This document shows positions 7,647 through 15,692 of a stretch of 64,000 nucleotides of DNA, piece after piece; position 1 is the stretch's first letter; each line of letters opens with the position of its first letter. Source of the DNA: Paenibacillus sp. 1781tsa1 (GTDB taxonomy: Bacteria; Bacillota; Bacilli; Paenibacillales; Paenibacillaceae). A model generated the notes under the pieces. It ran no database searches. It worked only from the letters and a program-made list of their open reading frames with translations, and was not told the DNA's origin. A program made the position numbers and the translations under genes. The DNA lies in assembly GCF_024159265.1 (NCBI RefSeq), contig NZ_JAMYWY010000001.1, forward strand, positions 930,001-994,000, in the 5' to 3' direction.

Positions 7647-10025
7647 ATGATTAAAGCAACGGAAGATAATCAATATGTTGAACTGACAAGCCCGACAAGT
7701 TTACCGAAGGCATCCGGATTTCTTTGGAATGAAAAGATGATGATTCATGTGAATTGCCGGGGGTACGCTGTGGCCCAATTCATGCAGCCCGAACCTGCCA
7801 AATATTCGTACGCGCCCAACCTGGAAGCGAAGACATTTATGCAACCGGAGCAGCCATACTATGCCCACCATCCGGGAAGGTTTGTTTACATTAAAGATGA
7901 AGTCAGTGGCGAAATCTTCTCTGCACCGTATGAACCGGTTCGCAAGCAGGCGGATAGCTATACGTTCGCTGTAGGCAAACACGATATTCATTGGAAAGTG
8001 ATTCAGGACGACATTTGCATTGAGATGTCCCTGCGTCTGCCTAAGGAAGATGTCATGGAACTGTGGCGTGTGAAGGTGACGAATCTGTCTTCGAGAAAAC
8101 GCAAGCTGAGTATCTACCCGTATTTTACGGTCGGTTATATGTCATGGATGAACCAGTCCGGTTCATATGTGGAAGATTTGCAGGGCATCGTCTGCTCGGC
8201 GGTTACGCCGTATCAGAAATATCAGGATTATAGCAAAATCAAAACCTACAGCGATAAAACCTATCTGCTTGCAGATCACCAACCGACCGCGTGGGAAGTG
8301 AATCAAGAGAGCTTTGAAGGCGAAGGCGGACTTCATCATCCTTCTGGACTTCAGTCAGAGACACTCACTGGTGGAGATGCGCGATATGAGACACCTGTGG
8401 CCGTATTGCAATACAGAGTAGAACTGGAAGCTGGTGCTGAGCAAGCCTACCGATTTATCTTTGGCCCGGCTCATGATGAGGCAGAGATTGAGGGCATCCG
8501 TCAGCATTATTTTGTGAAGCAGAATGAGGAAGGACAGGATGGTTTTGCGGCTGCCGAGCAGGAGTATGCGGATTATATTGCGGAAGGGCAGGGAAACATT
8601 CAGATCCAGACATCGGATGGATGGCTGGATAATGTCGTGAATCACTGGCTGCCTCGTCAGATGTATTATCACGGGAAAACAAACCGTCTGTCGACCGATC
8701 CACAGACCCGGAATTATCTGCAGGATAACATGGGGATGAGTTACATTCAGCCGCAGATTGCGCGGGCTGCGTTCCTGACTGCATTGTCACAACAGCATAT
8801 TAGCGGCGCCATGCCGGACGGAATTATTTTGCACCCGGACGCAGAATTGAAATATATTAACCAGATTCCTCATACCGATCACTGTATCTGGCTTCCGGTC
8901 TGTATGAAGACTTATCTGGATGAAACAAATGACTATAGCATTCTGGAGGAACAGGTTGCTTTTACAGACAGTGAACAGAAGCTTTCCGTAATGGAACATA
9001 TGAATCTTGCGATGCGTTGGTTGATCCATGAGCGGGATGCACGTGGGTTGAACTATATCAATCAGGGTGACTGGTGTGATCCGATGAACATGGTGGGATA
9101 CAAAGGCAAAGGCGTATCCGGCTGGCTGACCATTGCGACGGCATATGCTTTTAATGTTTGGGCAGATCTTGCTGAACAGGCTGGGCATGCCGAGGTTGCA
9201 GAGGAATTCCGTCAGGAAGCCAATCAGACGAATGCGACAGCGAATGAGTACCTGTGGGATGGGGACTGGTATGCACGAGGCATTACGGATGATAATGTAG
9301 TGTTCGGTGTGAGCAAGGACGTGGAAGGACGCATCTATATCAATCCTCAGAGCTGGGCACTCATGAGCGGTGCTGCCGACCAGGAGAAACAGGAGAAGTT
9401 AATCCGCGCGGTAGAGGAGCAATTGGAGACGCCATATGGTGTCGAGAAGCTCGCGCCGTCTTTCACAGCGATGCGGGAAGATGTAGGCCGTGTCACGCAG
9501 AAACATCCGGGAAGTGCAGAGAATGGTGCAGTGTACAACCACGCGGCAGCTTTCTATATCTATGCGTTGTACCTGGTGGGTGAGAAGGAGAAGGCGTATC
9601 GTTTGCTGCGTAAAATGATTCCGGGGCCCAATGCCGAGGATATTCTCCAACGGGGTCAACTGCCTGTATTTATCCCGAATTATTATCGCGGAGCTTATCG
9701 GCAATTTCCACGTACAGCCGGGCGCTCCAGTCATCTGTTCAACACCGGCACAGTGCCTTGGGTGTATCGTTGCCTGATCGATGGATTGTTTGGCCTGCAA
9801 GGTCACGCACAAGGGCTTCAGGTTCGTCCGCAACTTCCTGAAGATTGGAACGAGGCGTCGGTCACGCGGTTGTTCCGCGGGGCTGAGTTGAACGTGAACA
9901 TGAAGAAGGATGCAACTGTCCAGACGATTGAAGTGTACGTTGACGGTGAACGTATAGAAGGTGACATCATCAAGAATATCCAAGCTGACGTGAAATATGA
10001 GGTGCTGGTGAAGCTGCCTAGGTAG
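7647..10025 (+). CDS. GH94 family glycoside phosphorylase (cellobionic-acid phosphorylase-like)
   Basis: A 792-residue cytoplasmic enzyme with the layout of glycoside hydrolase family 94: an N-terminal beta-sandwich (to about 270), a helical linker and an (alpha/alpha)6 barrel. The barrel motif QGDWCDPMNMVGYKGKG near residues 473-488 is the counterpart of the GDWND catalytic-acid loop, and HPGSAENGAVYNHAAAF and RTAGRSSHLFNTG are phosphate- and subsite-type motifs. These enzymes split a beta-glucoside with phosphate to give a sugar 1-phosphate. The DWCDPMN variant and the length make me favour a 4-O-beta-glucosyl-gluconate (cellobionate) phosphorylase over a cellobiose phosphorylase; this is a recollection. 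No transporter is adjacent. The start follows AAAGCGAGGATC. Confidence 0.85.
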   Translation: MIKATEDNQYVELTSPTSLPKASGFLWNEKMMIHVNCRGYAVAQFMQPEPAKYSYAPNLEAKTFMQPEQPYYAHHPGRFVYIKDEVSGEIFSAPYEPVRKQADSYTFAVGKHDIHWKVIQDDICIEMSLRLPKEDVMELWRVKVTNLSSRKRKLSIYPYFTVGYMSWMNQSGSYVEDLQGIVCSAVTPYQKYQDYSKIKTYSDKTYLLADHQPTAWEVNQESFEGEGGLHHPSGLQSETLTGGDARYETPVAVLQYRVELEAGAEQAYRFIFGPAHDEAEIEGIRQHYFVKQNEEGQDGFAAAEQEYADYIAEGQGNIQIQTSDGWLDNVVNHWLPRQMYYHGKTNRLSTDPQTRNYLQDNMGMSYIQPQIARAAFLTALSQQHISGAMPDGIILHPDAELKYINQIPHTDHCIWLPVCMKTYLDETNDYSILEEQVAFTDSEQKLSVMEHMNLAMRWLIHERDARGLNYINQGDWCDPMNMVGYKGKGVSGWLTIATAYAFNVWADLAEQAGHAEVAEEFRQEANQTNATANEYLWDGDWYARGITDDNVVFGVSKDVEGRIYINPQSWALMSGAADQEKQEKLIRAVEEQLETPYGVEKLAPSFTAMREDVGRVTQKHPGSAENGAVYNHAAAFYIYALYLVGEKEKAYRLLRKMIPGPNAEDILQRGQLPVFIPNYYRGAYRQFPRTAGRSSHLFNTGTVPWVYRCLIDGLFGLQGHAQGLQVRPQLPEDWNEASVTRLFRGAELNVNMKKDATVQTIEVYVDGERIEGDIIKNIQADVKYEVLVKLPR

Positions 10026-10086
10026 AAAGAGTACGGAGTACCTGTGGTATGCTGCGATGAATTTTGAACAATTACGAAGCCGAATG

Positions 10087-10124
10087 AAAAACTGCCTTTC
10101 CTTTATAGGAGGAGGGCAGTTTTT
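10087..10124. terminator. Bidirectional terminator
   Basis: AAAAACTGCC (10087-10096) pairs with GGCAGTTTTT (10115-10124). It lies between the convergent GH94 and GNAT genes and can serve both. Confidence 0.85.
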
Positions 10125-10137
10125 GCTTTCAGCTTGA

Positions 10138-10905
10138 TCAGGACTCGTTCCATTCTTTAACTCTGTACCAATAGCTGTATATCTCCGAATAACCCAGCTT
10201 GGCGTAAAGCTTCAAGGCAGGTGCATTATTTGCAACCACTTGCAGATAACTAGACGTAGCACCATTCTCTTTTGCCCAATGCAGGAGGTGCAGGATCATC
10301 TGTTCAGCAAGTCCCTGATTGCGAAAGTTAGCGTCTGTAATGATGTCATACAATCCCATATAGCCACGTTCAATTACACCAAATCCACAAGCGACGACTT
10401 GCCCGTCAATTAACAGCGAGATGAAACCTGTCTTTGTCCGGATATTGTTCAACATAAGTTTCGTCGTTTCCCGTTGCAGATCATTCACCTTGTTCAATCG
10501 GCAAAAGTGATCCAGCCACGCTGTGGTCAACTGTTCGTCAATCTGTACAGCTTGGTGCACAGGTTCTTTGATGTCATCTAGGCTCCGAATCTGGATACGA
10601 GTCAGATCCACAACAGTATATCCTTTGTCCTGCAAAAGCTGGTCGAGATGATCTGGCTGAATAAACGGCGTGATTTTGAAAATCGTATTTAACTGATTGG
10701 AAGCATAGATACGCTCACATTCCTCAATCTTTTCATGCACATCCAGAGTGGAGTAGTGGATAGGTTGAACGGAGTTGGCACGTTTGGTGTATCCTTTGGC
10801 AAAACGGAGTACCCAGCCGTCATACAGTAAGGTGGACAAAGGTTGCCAGTGGTTAAGGGATAGTTCTTCAATGGTTCTGTGTTTTGTATCCGTTGTATGT
10901 ATCAT
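10138..10905 (-). CDS. GNAT family N-acetyltransferase
   Basis: A 255-residue two-part protein. The N-terminal half (IEELSLNHWQP, WVLRFAKGYTKRANSV) resembles the extra N-terminal domain of some GNAT proteins. The C-terminal half is the acetyl-CoA-binding GNAT fold, with VVACGFGVIERGYMGLYDI (strands 4-5), the pyrophosphate loop RNQGLA near residue 200 and LQVVANNAPALKLYAKLGY (strand 6 to helix 4). It should transfer an acetyl group from acetyl-CoA to an amine, with unknown acceptor. ATG 10905 is supported by CGGAGG seven bases upstream. Confidence 0.88.
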   Translation of the reverse strand: MIHTTDTKHRTIEELSLNHWQPLSTLLYDGWVLRFAKGYTKRANSVQPIHYSTLDVHEKIEECERIYASNQLNTIFKITPFIQPDHLDQLLQDKGYTVVDLTRIQIRSLDDIKEPVHQAVQIDEQLTTAWLDHFCRLNKVNDLQRETTKLMLNNIRTKTGFISLLIDGQVVACGFGVIERGYMGLYDIITDANFRNQGLAEQMILHLLHWAKENGATSSYLQVVANNAPALKLYAKLGYSEIYSYWYRVKEWNES

Positions 10906-11058
10906 GTCTAACCTCCGATTTTATGATTAAATAATAATACATAATAATGTATAAAAATACAATATAAACATATATATCGCCGAACAGTATGCATTATGGT
11001 CGGAGATGGTATACAATTTGATTTGGTTGAATGAATAACTTCAGAAGCGGAGCACATT

Positions 11059-11721
11059 ATGTTAACGATAGAGATGCAAGGCCATAACATTAACTGTCAT
11101 ATCGAATATGGCAAACGCAAGAAAGTGTCCATCACGATGGACTTACCTTATATGGTAACAATCAAAGCACCCAATGGTACCAGTGAAGACATGATCCGGC
11201 AACTTGTGGAGCAGCATGGAGATGTAATTTTGAAGAAATCCGCTCTGATGCAGCGGGCGCTCGACGGTCCTCAAGCCAAGGAATATGAAGATGAGGGCAA
11301 AGGGAAGTTCCTGCTTTTTGGCAAGGAGCATGCACTGCATGAATTAATTTCTGTAGAGGGGCTTACAGAAGAGGAGCTACGAGCGAATCTGAAGAAGTTT
11401 TATTTTGCCGAGTGTAAACGCATGATTGGGGAGCGCATCGGACGTTATCAGCAGGAGTTGAAGGTGAAGCCGAAGTCGATAGAGATTGTAGACTCCCCAA
11501 CGAAATGGGGAAGTTGCAGCTGGGACAAAAAGCTTACGTTCAATTATCGCCTGGCGATGGCACCACTGGAAGTGATGGATTATGTCATCATTCATGAACT
11601 TTGCCATATTCACCACATGAATCATGATCGCTCTTTCTGGCGACGGATCGGCAGCATCATGCCGGATTACAAAGCGAAAGAAGATTATCTGATGCGCAAT
11701 GGTCGAGCCATGACACTATAA
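11059..11721 (+). CDS. YgjP-like (DUF45) zinc metallopeptidase
   Basis: A 220-residue protein of the YgjP/DUF45 family, related to WSS1- and SprT-type metalloproteases. The zinc site is HELCHIHHMNHDRSFW beginning near residue 178, with HExxH ligands plus a downstream His. Upstream are the family motif SPTKWGSCSWDKKLTFNYRLAMAP and the preceding beta-rich N-terminal region. Such proteins are found across bacteria, often near restriction or repair genes, but the substrate is unknown. It is a single gene divergent from the GNAT gene, with a shared terminator toward the next gene. Confidence 0.9.
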   Translation: MLTIEMQGHNINCHIEYGKRKKVSITMDLPYMVTIKAPNGTSEDMIRQLVEQHGDVILKKSALMQRALDGPQAKEYEDEGKGKFLLFGKEHALHELISVEGLTEEELRANLKKFYFAECKRMIGERIGRYQQELKVKPKSIEIVDSPTKWGSCSWDKKLTFNYRLAMAPLEVMDYVIIHELCHIHHMNHDRSFWRRIGSIMPDYKAKEDYLMRNGRAMTL

Positions 11722-11774
11722 TTTCAGGTCCAAGTTTCTACTTGGATACCCTACTCCCCTCCATTGTTATTCGT

Positions 11775-11824
11775 AAAATCCGCAAAGGTCCCACTGTTTG
11801 CAGTGAGTGGCTTCGCGGATTTTT
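11775..11824. terminator. Bidirectional terminator
   Basis: AAAATCCGC (11775-11783) pairs with GCGGATTTT (11815-11823). An inner hairpin with CACTG/CAGTG stabilises it. It separates two convergent genes. Confidence 0.85.
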
Positions 11825-11838
11825 GTTGTGTCTGGATA

Positions 11839-12921
11839 TTAGGAATAAGATAATTGAACGCCGTATTGTGTGAAAAAATGAGTAACCGCATCCATGTCCA
11901 TTCGATCATCGAATAGATGCTCAGGATAATAGACGCCTGGAGCCATAGGCTCATCCGCTGGCATCATCAGTATCTTCTCGGCTTGCACCGCAGCGCCGAG
12001 TGCAGTCATATGAGTTTGACCGAGTGGGTCAGAGACCGTCATCGTTCGTTCAACCAGGTTACCTTTCGCATCCAGTCCTTTCAGTTGAATGACCAGATGA
12101 TGTTCACTCCCGGTTCCCGGATTATAGAGCAATTTCCGCCGGAATGGCTGGAAACGTTCACCACTGATCATCTTCCATACTCCGGTTTTGACCAATCCGG
12201 CGAGTGCATAGGTAGATACTTTACTATCGAATGAAATGCGGAAGCTGGCGGAATCGATATTGCTGGTATGAGGCAAAGTGACGTGATCGGGTGTATCCAA
12301 TCTGTAACATGGGGTCGTATACCCGTTCGGGAAATGAACTTTAATCGGATCTGTCATGGGGTAGACGAGTCGGTTCGTGTTGGATTCGGTGACCTTAAAA
12401 GGAATACTCATCCGGTCCATGAAAGCTGCCGAATCAGGGCCGGCCTTATCCCGCAGCGACCATAGGGCATGAATGTTTAATTCGACATGTTGCAGAGAGT
12501 TAGAAAGTATCATGGCAAATAAAGAAGCTGTTCCTGCCATCCATCCAGAGGATAGCACTACAGGAGCATGAAGCTCTTCCTGCTCTATTGTACGGATCGC
12601 TTGATTGAACACCTCAGTCCAGCGTGTTACATCGATAAGTGGAATTTTTCTCCGCACTGCCGATACGAGTAGCCGATCATCCAGATCGTTCACTGCATTA
12701 ATGATTAACGATATATTCTCTCCTGCGTGAATCAGTGGATCGTCTGCATTGGTATCAACAACAACCGTTTGGACACGATTGGATGGAAAAGGTGCTGCTT
12801 TACCCGCAGAACGGCCTCCCAGTACCAATTCCAGATCAGGATGCCTGTCATGCAAAATGCGAGCAAGCTGTGCACCTACAGCACCATAGCCTCCAGCGAT
12901 GAGAACTCTTTTTCTATTCAT
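11839..12921 (-). CDS. Saccharopine dehydrogenase-like NAD(P)-binding protein
   Basis: A 360-residue protein with an N-terminal Rossmann fold (KRVLIAGGYGAVGAQLARIL, GxGxxG type) followed by the catalytic-domain layout of saccharopine dehydrogenase-like oxidoreductases (VLSSGWMAGTASLF in the middle). Members act on varied substrates or have no known reaction; the lysine-pathway residues cannot be checked here. It lies directly downstream of an arsR-type gene on the same strand, and the 99-base gap carries a clean 12-bp inverted repeat matching the one before arsR. It is therefore probably the regulator's target. Confidence 0.82.
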   Translation of the reverse strand: MNRKRVLIAGGYGAVGAQLARILHDRHPDLELVLGGRSAGKAAPFPSNRVQTVVVDTNADDPLIHAGENISLIINAVNDLDDRLLVSAVRRKIPLIDVTRWTEVFNQAIRTIEQEELHAPVVLSSGWMAGTASLFAMILSNSLQHVELNIHALWSLRDKAGPDSAAFMDRMSIPFKVTESNTNRLVYPMTDPIKVHFPNGYTTPCYRLDTPDHVTLPHTSNIDSASFRISFDSKVSTYALAGLVKTGVWKMISGERFQPFRRKLLYNPGTGSEHHLVIQLKGLDAKGNLVERTMTVSDPLGQTHMTALGAAVQAEKILMMPADEPMAPGVYYPEHLFDDRMDMDAVTHFFTQYGVQLSYS

Positions 12922-12952
12922 TCGATAAACCTCCGTTGATATGTTTATGTAC

Positions 12953-12980
12953 TTATATGTTTAAACTATTGAACATATAA
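12953..12980 (-). promoter_or_regulatory. ArsR-type operator upstream of the dehydrogenase gene
   Basis: Arms 12953-12964 and 12969-12980 (TTATATGTTTAA / TTGAACATATAA) pair at 11 of 12 positions around a 4-base spacer. The core GTTTAA-N4-TTGAAC is the same architecture as the site upstream of arsR at 13360-13375. Confidence 0.7.
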
Positions 12981-13020
12981 GGGTGAAGAAAAGGAATGCG
13001 GTTCACCAGCGCGGTACGCG

Positions 13021-13341
13021 CTAGCTCTGACATTCCACTTCCACGAGATGAACGAGCTGTTTGAGCAATTCGATCGCATCGTTGAACTCCAGCTTGTAAT
13101 ACATCTCCGTACCTTTTTTCTGAACCGATAACAGCCCGGATTGACGTAATATTTTCAAGTGATGAGAGACTGTAGGGCGTGACATGGGGACATGCTCTGC
13201 AATCTGTGATACGTTCATGCTCTCTTGATCAATGAGCAGCGATATGATTCGCTGGCGAACGGGGTCTCCCAAACCTTGAAGATAAGGACTTAGATTCTCG
13301 AAAATATCAATAACTTTTTGGTTACCCATCGATTCGTTCAT
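13021..13341 (-). CDS. ArsR/SmtB family transcriptional regulator
   Basis: A 106-residue winged-helix protein. GLGDPVRQRIISLLI is the N-terminal helix of ArsR proteins, and SQIAEHVPMSRPTVSHHLKILRQSGLL is the helix-turn-helix with the typical SxHLKxL recognition helix. VQKKGTEMYYKL is the wing. The ELCVC-type metal site of arsenic sensors is absent, and the only cysteine is near the C-terminus (VECQS), so a metal is unlikely as the signal. It probably represses itself and the downstream dehydrogenase through the paired GTTTAA-N4-TTRAAC sites. ATG 13341 has GGAGTGAG upstream. Confidence 0.9.
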   Translation of the reverse strand: MNESMGNQKVIDIFENLSPYLQGLGDPVRQRIISLLIDQESMNVSQIAEHVPMSRPTVSHHLKILRQSGLLSVQKKGTEMYYKLEFNDAIELLKQLVHLVEVECQS

Positions 13342-13359
13342 GGCTCACTCCGTTATAAT

Positions 13360-13375
13360 GTTTAATTGTTTAAAC
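13360..13375 (-). promoter_or_regulatory. ArsR-type operator upstream of the arsR gene
   Basis: GTTTAA-TTGT-TTAAAC, embedded in a longer near-palindrome flanked by TTATAA on both sides (13353-13384). It has the same half-sites and 4-base spacer as the site at 12953-12980, which indicates autoregulation. Confidence 0.65.
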
Positions 13376-13525
13376 GTATTATAAGGCTTAGTTCACTTAA
13401 AAATCAAATTTAACATTCTAAGTTGCAGGAAAATAGCTGTTCCGCTTGTCCATTTGAAGTACAATATAAGCAAATATGCCCGTACCACGAAACCATTGCT
13501 GTATCCGTGGTGGAAGGAGTCCAAG

Positions 13526-13912
13526 ATGGCTGAGAGTAACCATTATTCGGTGCTGGTAGATGAATATATCTCGGAGTTTGCACCCGATGTACAGGTGAGA
13601 TTACAGGCGTTAAGACAGCTTATTCGCGAGTCGGCTCCTCACGCCGAAGAGAAGATCAGTTACAAGATGCCCACGTATGCACAGCATGGGAATCTGGTTC
13701 ATTTTGCTGCATACCAGCATCATATTGGATTTTACCCTGCTCCCAGTGGGATTCTGGCTTTCAAGGAGGAACTCTCCAAGTACAAAGGGGCTAAGGGATC
13801 TGTCCAGTTTCCGCTAGATCAGCCATTGCCGGAGAATCTGATCCGCCGGATTGTGGAGTTTCGGGTGAAAGAAAATGTGGAAATTGCGCTGGAGAAGAAA
13901 CGGAAGAAGTAG
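13526..13912 (+). CDS. DUF1801 / YdhG-like protein
   Basis: A 128-residue soluble protein with the DUF1801 pattern: DEYISEFAPDVQVRLQALRQLI, then EEKISYKMPTY, HIGFYPAPSGI and GSVQFPLDQPLP. These proteins share a fold with frataxin-like iron chaperones (YdhG), but their role is mostly unproven. A TTG 24 codons upstream is possible, but ATG 13526 follows GGAAGGAG at good spacing. It precedes the isochorismatase gene by about 45 bases on the same strand, so co-transcription is likely. Confidence 0.85.
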   Translation: MAESNHYSVLVDEYISEFAPDVQVRLQALRQLIRESAPHAEEKISYKMPTYAQHGNLVHFAAYQHHIGFYPAPSGILAFKEELSKYKGAKGSVQFPLDQPLPENLIRRIVEFRVKENVEIALEKKRKK

Positions 13913-13958
13913 GTAATAATGGATAAAAACTTGTTAGCCTACTGAGGGGGAAGTGCAG

Positions 13959-14492
13959 ATGAACAAAGCCCTAATCGTGTTGGATGTGCAGTATGGTATT
14001 ACATCATTGAAGGATTTCACAGTTCAGTTGGGCAAGATCGAAGCGGTTATCGCTGATTTTGAACAGCAACATGAGCCAATCATATACATGAAACATGTAG
14101 ATTACGATCAGGAGGGCTCTTCACTATTCTATACGAATACTGCGAACCTGGAAATTATAATGGGTACGGGTCAGTATTCCGTTATGGAGAAAAGCAAACC
14201 AAGTGCCTTCAGCAATCCGGAGCTAAGAACTTGGCTACAAGATCATCAGGTAGAACATGTATTTATTGTTGGATTCAACATGGAATATTGTTGTCTGTTT
14301 ACGGCAATTACTGCGGAACACGAAGGGTTTAAGGTAACCTTGATTGAGGACGCAACAGGTTCGGTGAACACAGCGGAGACGTATGAGATGCCGGGTCTGG
14401 ACATTCAGGATTTTGTCGGTTCGATTTTGAATTGGTCGAATTGTATTGAAGTTTTATATGTGGATGAGTATAAAGAAATGTATCGTATCTAG
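13959..14492 (+). CDS. Isochorismatase-family cysteine hydrolase
   Basis: A 177-residue protein starting with the family strand KALIVLDVQYGI that carries the catalytic Asp. KSKPSAFSNPELRTWL supplies the Lys region, and VFIVGFNMEYCCLFTAITAEHEGFKVTLIEDATGS holds the nucleophilic Cys (one of the CC pair) and the cis-peptide loop. Relatives hydrolyse amides (nicotinamidase, N-carbamoylsarcosine amidase) or isochorismate; the substrate is not evident. The classical GVxTxxCV loop is replaced by GFNMEYCC, a mild departure. The start is ATG 13959 behind GAGGGGAAG. Confidence 0.87.
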   Translation: MNKALIVLDVQYGITSLKDFTVQLGKIEAVIADFEQQHEPIIYMKHVDYDQEGSSLFYTNTANLEIIMGTGQYSVMEKSKPSAFSNPELRTWLQDHQVEHVFIVGFNMEYCCLFTAITAEHEGFKVTLIEDATGSVNTAETYEMPGLDIQDFVGSILNWSNCIEVLYVDEYKEMYRI

Positions 14493-14528
14493 CGTGGTTT
14501 ACATGTGACGCCAGAGATTTGAGTATGG

Positions 14529-14682
14529 TATAATAAGAGCAGATTAGACGTAAAATGCAAAGAGAGCCGTGCTGGTAACACGACTCCTCCGAGCAATAGC
14601 CGCTTTTAAGGGCGGTGGGCTTCGCTTAGAAAGATGATCAACAATAGACCGCATCCTTTTGCGAGGGGGGCGGTCTATTTGT
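14529..14682 (+). ncRNA. Antisense antitoxin RNA of a type I toxin-antitoxin locus
   Basis: A promoter with TATAAT at 14529-14534 and a weak GTGACG -35 box predicts transcription from about 14541. The RNA would have a GAGCCGTG/CACGACTC hairpin (14563-14585), a second small stem around 14600-14620, and would end at the strong hairpin 14643-14679 followed by TTTGTGTGT. It carries no reading frame with a ribosome binding site. Its 3' end runs opposite the end of the toxin reading frame, as in B. subtilis txpA/ratA and bsrG/SR4. The transcript is inferred, not observed. Confidence 0.65.
14643..14679. terminator. Shared terminator stem of toxin mRNA and antitoxin RNA
   Basis: AATAGACCGC (14643-14652) and GCGGTCTATT (14670-14679) form a perfect 10-bp stem. 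It works on both strands, so both RNAs carry complementary 3' ends. Confidence 0.8.
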
Positions 14683-14755
14683 GTGTATTGGACAGAATAG
14701 CAACGATGAGCAAACCAAAGGTAAGCATCAACATAATTGCTTCAAATACTGTCAC
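14675..14755 (-). CDS. Holin-like type I toxin peptide (TxpA/Hol_Tox family)
   Basis: A 26-residue peptide, VTVFEAIMLMLTFGLLIVAI followed by LSNTHK. It has the short polar N-terminus, one membrane helix and a polar Lys-ending tail of the putative holin-like toxins of Firmicutes (MVTVYEALTLMISFGLLIVALL-type). The start is GTG at 14755, preceded by GGGAGGAA at eight bases. A promoter on this strand is visible (TATAAT read as 14828 to 14823). The stop codon lies in the terminator stem. Membrane depolarisation is the known action of the family. The reading frame is clear; toxicity is inferred. Confidence 0.8.
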   Translation of the reverse strand: MTVFEAIMLMLTFGLLIVAILSNTHK

Positions 14756-14822
14756 AAGGCATTCCTCCCTTCGTGGCAAGGTAGCCGACCGACCCTTTTA
14801 AGCCTATTCTATTGCTTTGTTG

Positions 14823-14850
14823 ATTATAGCATATTTTGTAAGAAGCCAAG
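14823..14850 (-). promoter_or_regulatory. Promoter of the toxin gene
   Basis: Read on the minus strand, TATAAT (14828-14823) is preceded at 15-16 bases by CTTGGCT. The leader between promoter and ribosome binding site is about 45 bases and GC-rich, leaving room for translation-blocking structure as in other type I toxin mRNAs. Confidence 0.55.
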
Positions 14851-14853
14851 TTG

Positions 14854-15141
14854 TTAGAAGCTGTTTATATGTAACTCGTTCATTAGCTGAAGGGCATCCC
14901 GAAACCCTTGTAAATAAATCTCTCTTTCCAGAAGTGTTTGCATAGAGAGTTGAGTATCTTCATATAGAAAAAGGATCTGATTCAGTTGCTCCGGTAAAGC
15001 TTGGCGAATATTCTGAAAGTATTGATCAGATTCTTTAGATAGTTGGGTATAATCAGGCTGCGTGTGAGACAAATTGTTGTATAATAACTCTAAGCGCGTT
15101 CGGATTAACGGTTCTGCTAAAGATTCCAAGGATTCTTTCAC
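14854..15141 (-). CDS. Small helical protein of unknown function (DUF6809-like)
   Basis: A protein of about 95 residues predicted to be all helix, with no signal or membrane segment. The arrangement LYNNLSH, LSKESDQYFQNIRQALPEQ and a C-terminal YLQGFRDALQLMNEL resembles DUF6809 proteins of Firmicutes, which are uncharacterised. The frame reaches a GTG at 15150 that overlaps the AGAGGTG box, so the second GTG at 15141 is the likely start. It is divergent from the Xre regulator, and the intervening direct repeats may control both. Confidence 0.6.
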   Translation of the reverse strand: MKESLESLAEPLIRTRLELLYNNLSHTQPDYTQLSKESDQYFQNIRQALPEQLNQILFLYEDTQLSMQTLLEREIYLQGFRDALQLMNELHINSF

Positions 15142-15194
15142 TATGTACACCTCTTTTTGAGTATTTGTAGATATTAAGTTTCCATTTGAATACT

Positions 15195-15262
15195 ACAGTG
15201 TGCATTATGTTTATTTGAATATACAACTTGTAGTGTGCTTTGTCAACATCACAGTGTGCATT
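15195..15262. promoter_or_regulatory. Three direct repeats, candidate Xre operators
   Basis: ACAGTGTGCATT occurs at 15195-15206 and 15251-15262, with a close variant GTAGTGTGCTTT at 15230-15241. All lie in the divergent spacer just before the ribosome binding site of the Xre gene, which suggests autoregulation. Confidence 0.6.
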
Positions 15263-15283
15263 TTAGTTTGGAGGAGAATTCGT

Positions 15284-15487
15284 ATGATCAAGGTTCATTT
15301 ATCTCGTATTATGGGTGAGAAAAGAATTAATATTGCTGATTTATCCCGACTAACCGGATTACATAGAAATGGGATTGCCAAATTATATAATGAAGAAACC
15401 GATGGTGTGAAGTTCGATACGCTGAATCGAATATGTGAGGCTTTGGATTGTGAGATCCAGGATATCATTGAGTTTATTAAGGACTAG
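15284..15487 (+). CDS. Xre-family helix-turn-helix regulator
   Basis: A 67-residue protein made of a single Cro/C1-type HTH domain: IMGEKRINIADLSRLTGLHRNGIAKLY covers helices 1-3, and FDTLNRICEALDCEIQDIIEF covers helices 4-5, as in YozG/YgzD-type regulators of Bacillus. ATG 15284 is preceded by GGAGGAG. There is no room for an effector domain, so it likely acts as a dimer on the GTGTGC repeats just upstream. Confidence 0.88.
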   Translation: MIKVHLSRIMGEKRINIADLSRLTGLHRNGIAKLYNEETDGVKFDTLNRICEALDCEIQDIIEFIKD

Positions 15488-15542
15488 AAGTGATCTTCAA
15501 CAATTAGCTAAAGGCCCTGTACTTCTCAAGAAATGGACATAT

Positions 15543-15576
15543 AGACCGTTACCTTATCGGAGGGACGGTCTTTTTC
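15543..15576 (+). terminator. Terminator after the Xre gene
   Basis: AGACCGT (15543-15549) pairs with ACGGTCT (15565-15571), followed by TTTTT. Confidence 0.75.
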
Positions 15577-15692
15577 TGTCTGTATACATATGCCGATCTG
15601 TACCGATTGCAAGCGTTACTTCCTTTCAGCGATTTTTCAGCCAGAGCGATTATAATACTCACGGAATCCTGTAATGGAAAAGGAGTTTTGGC

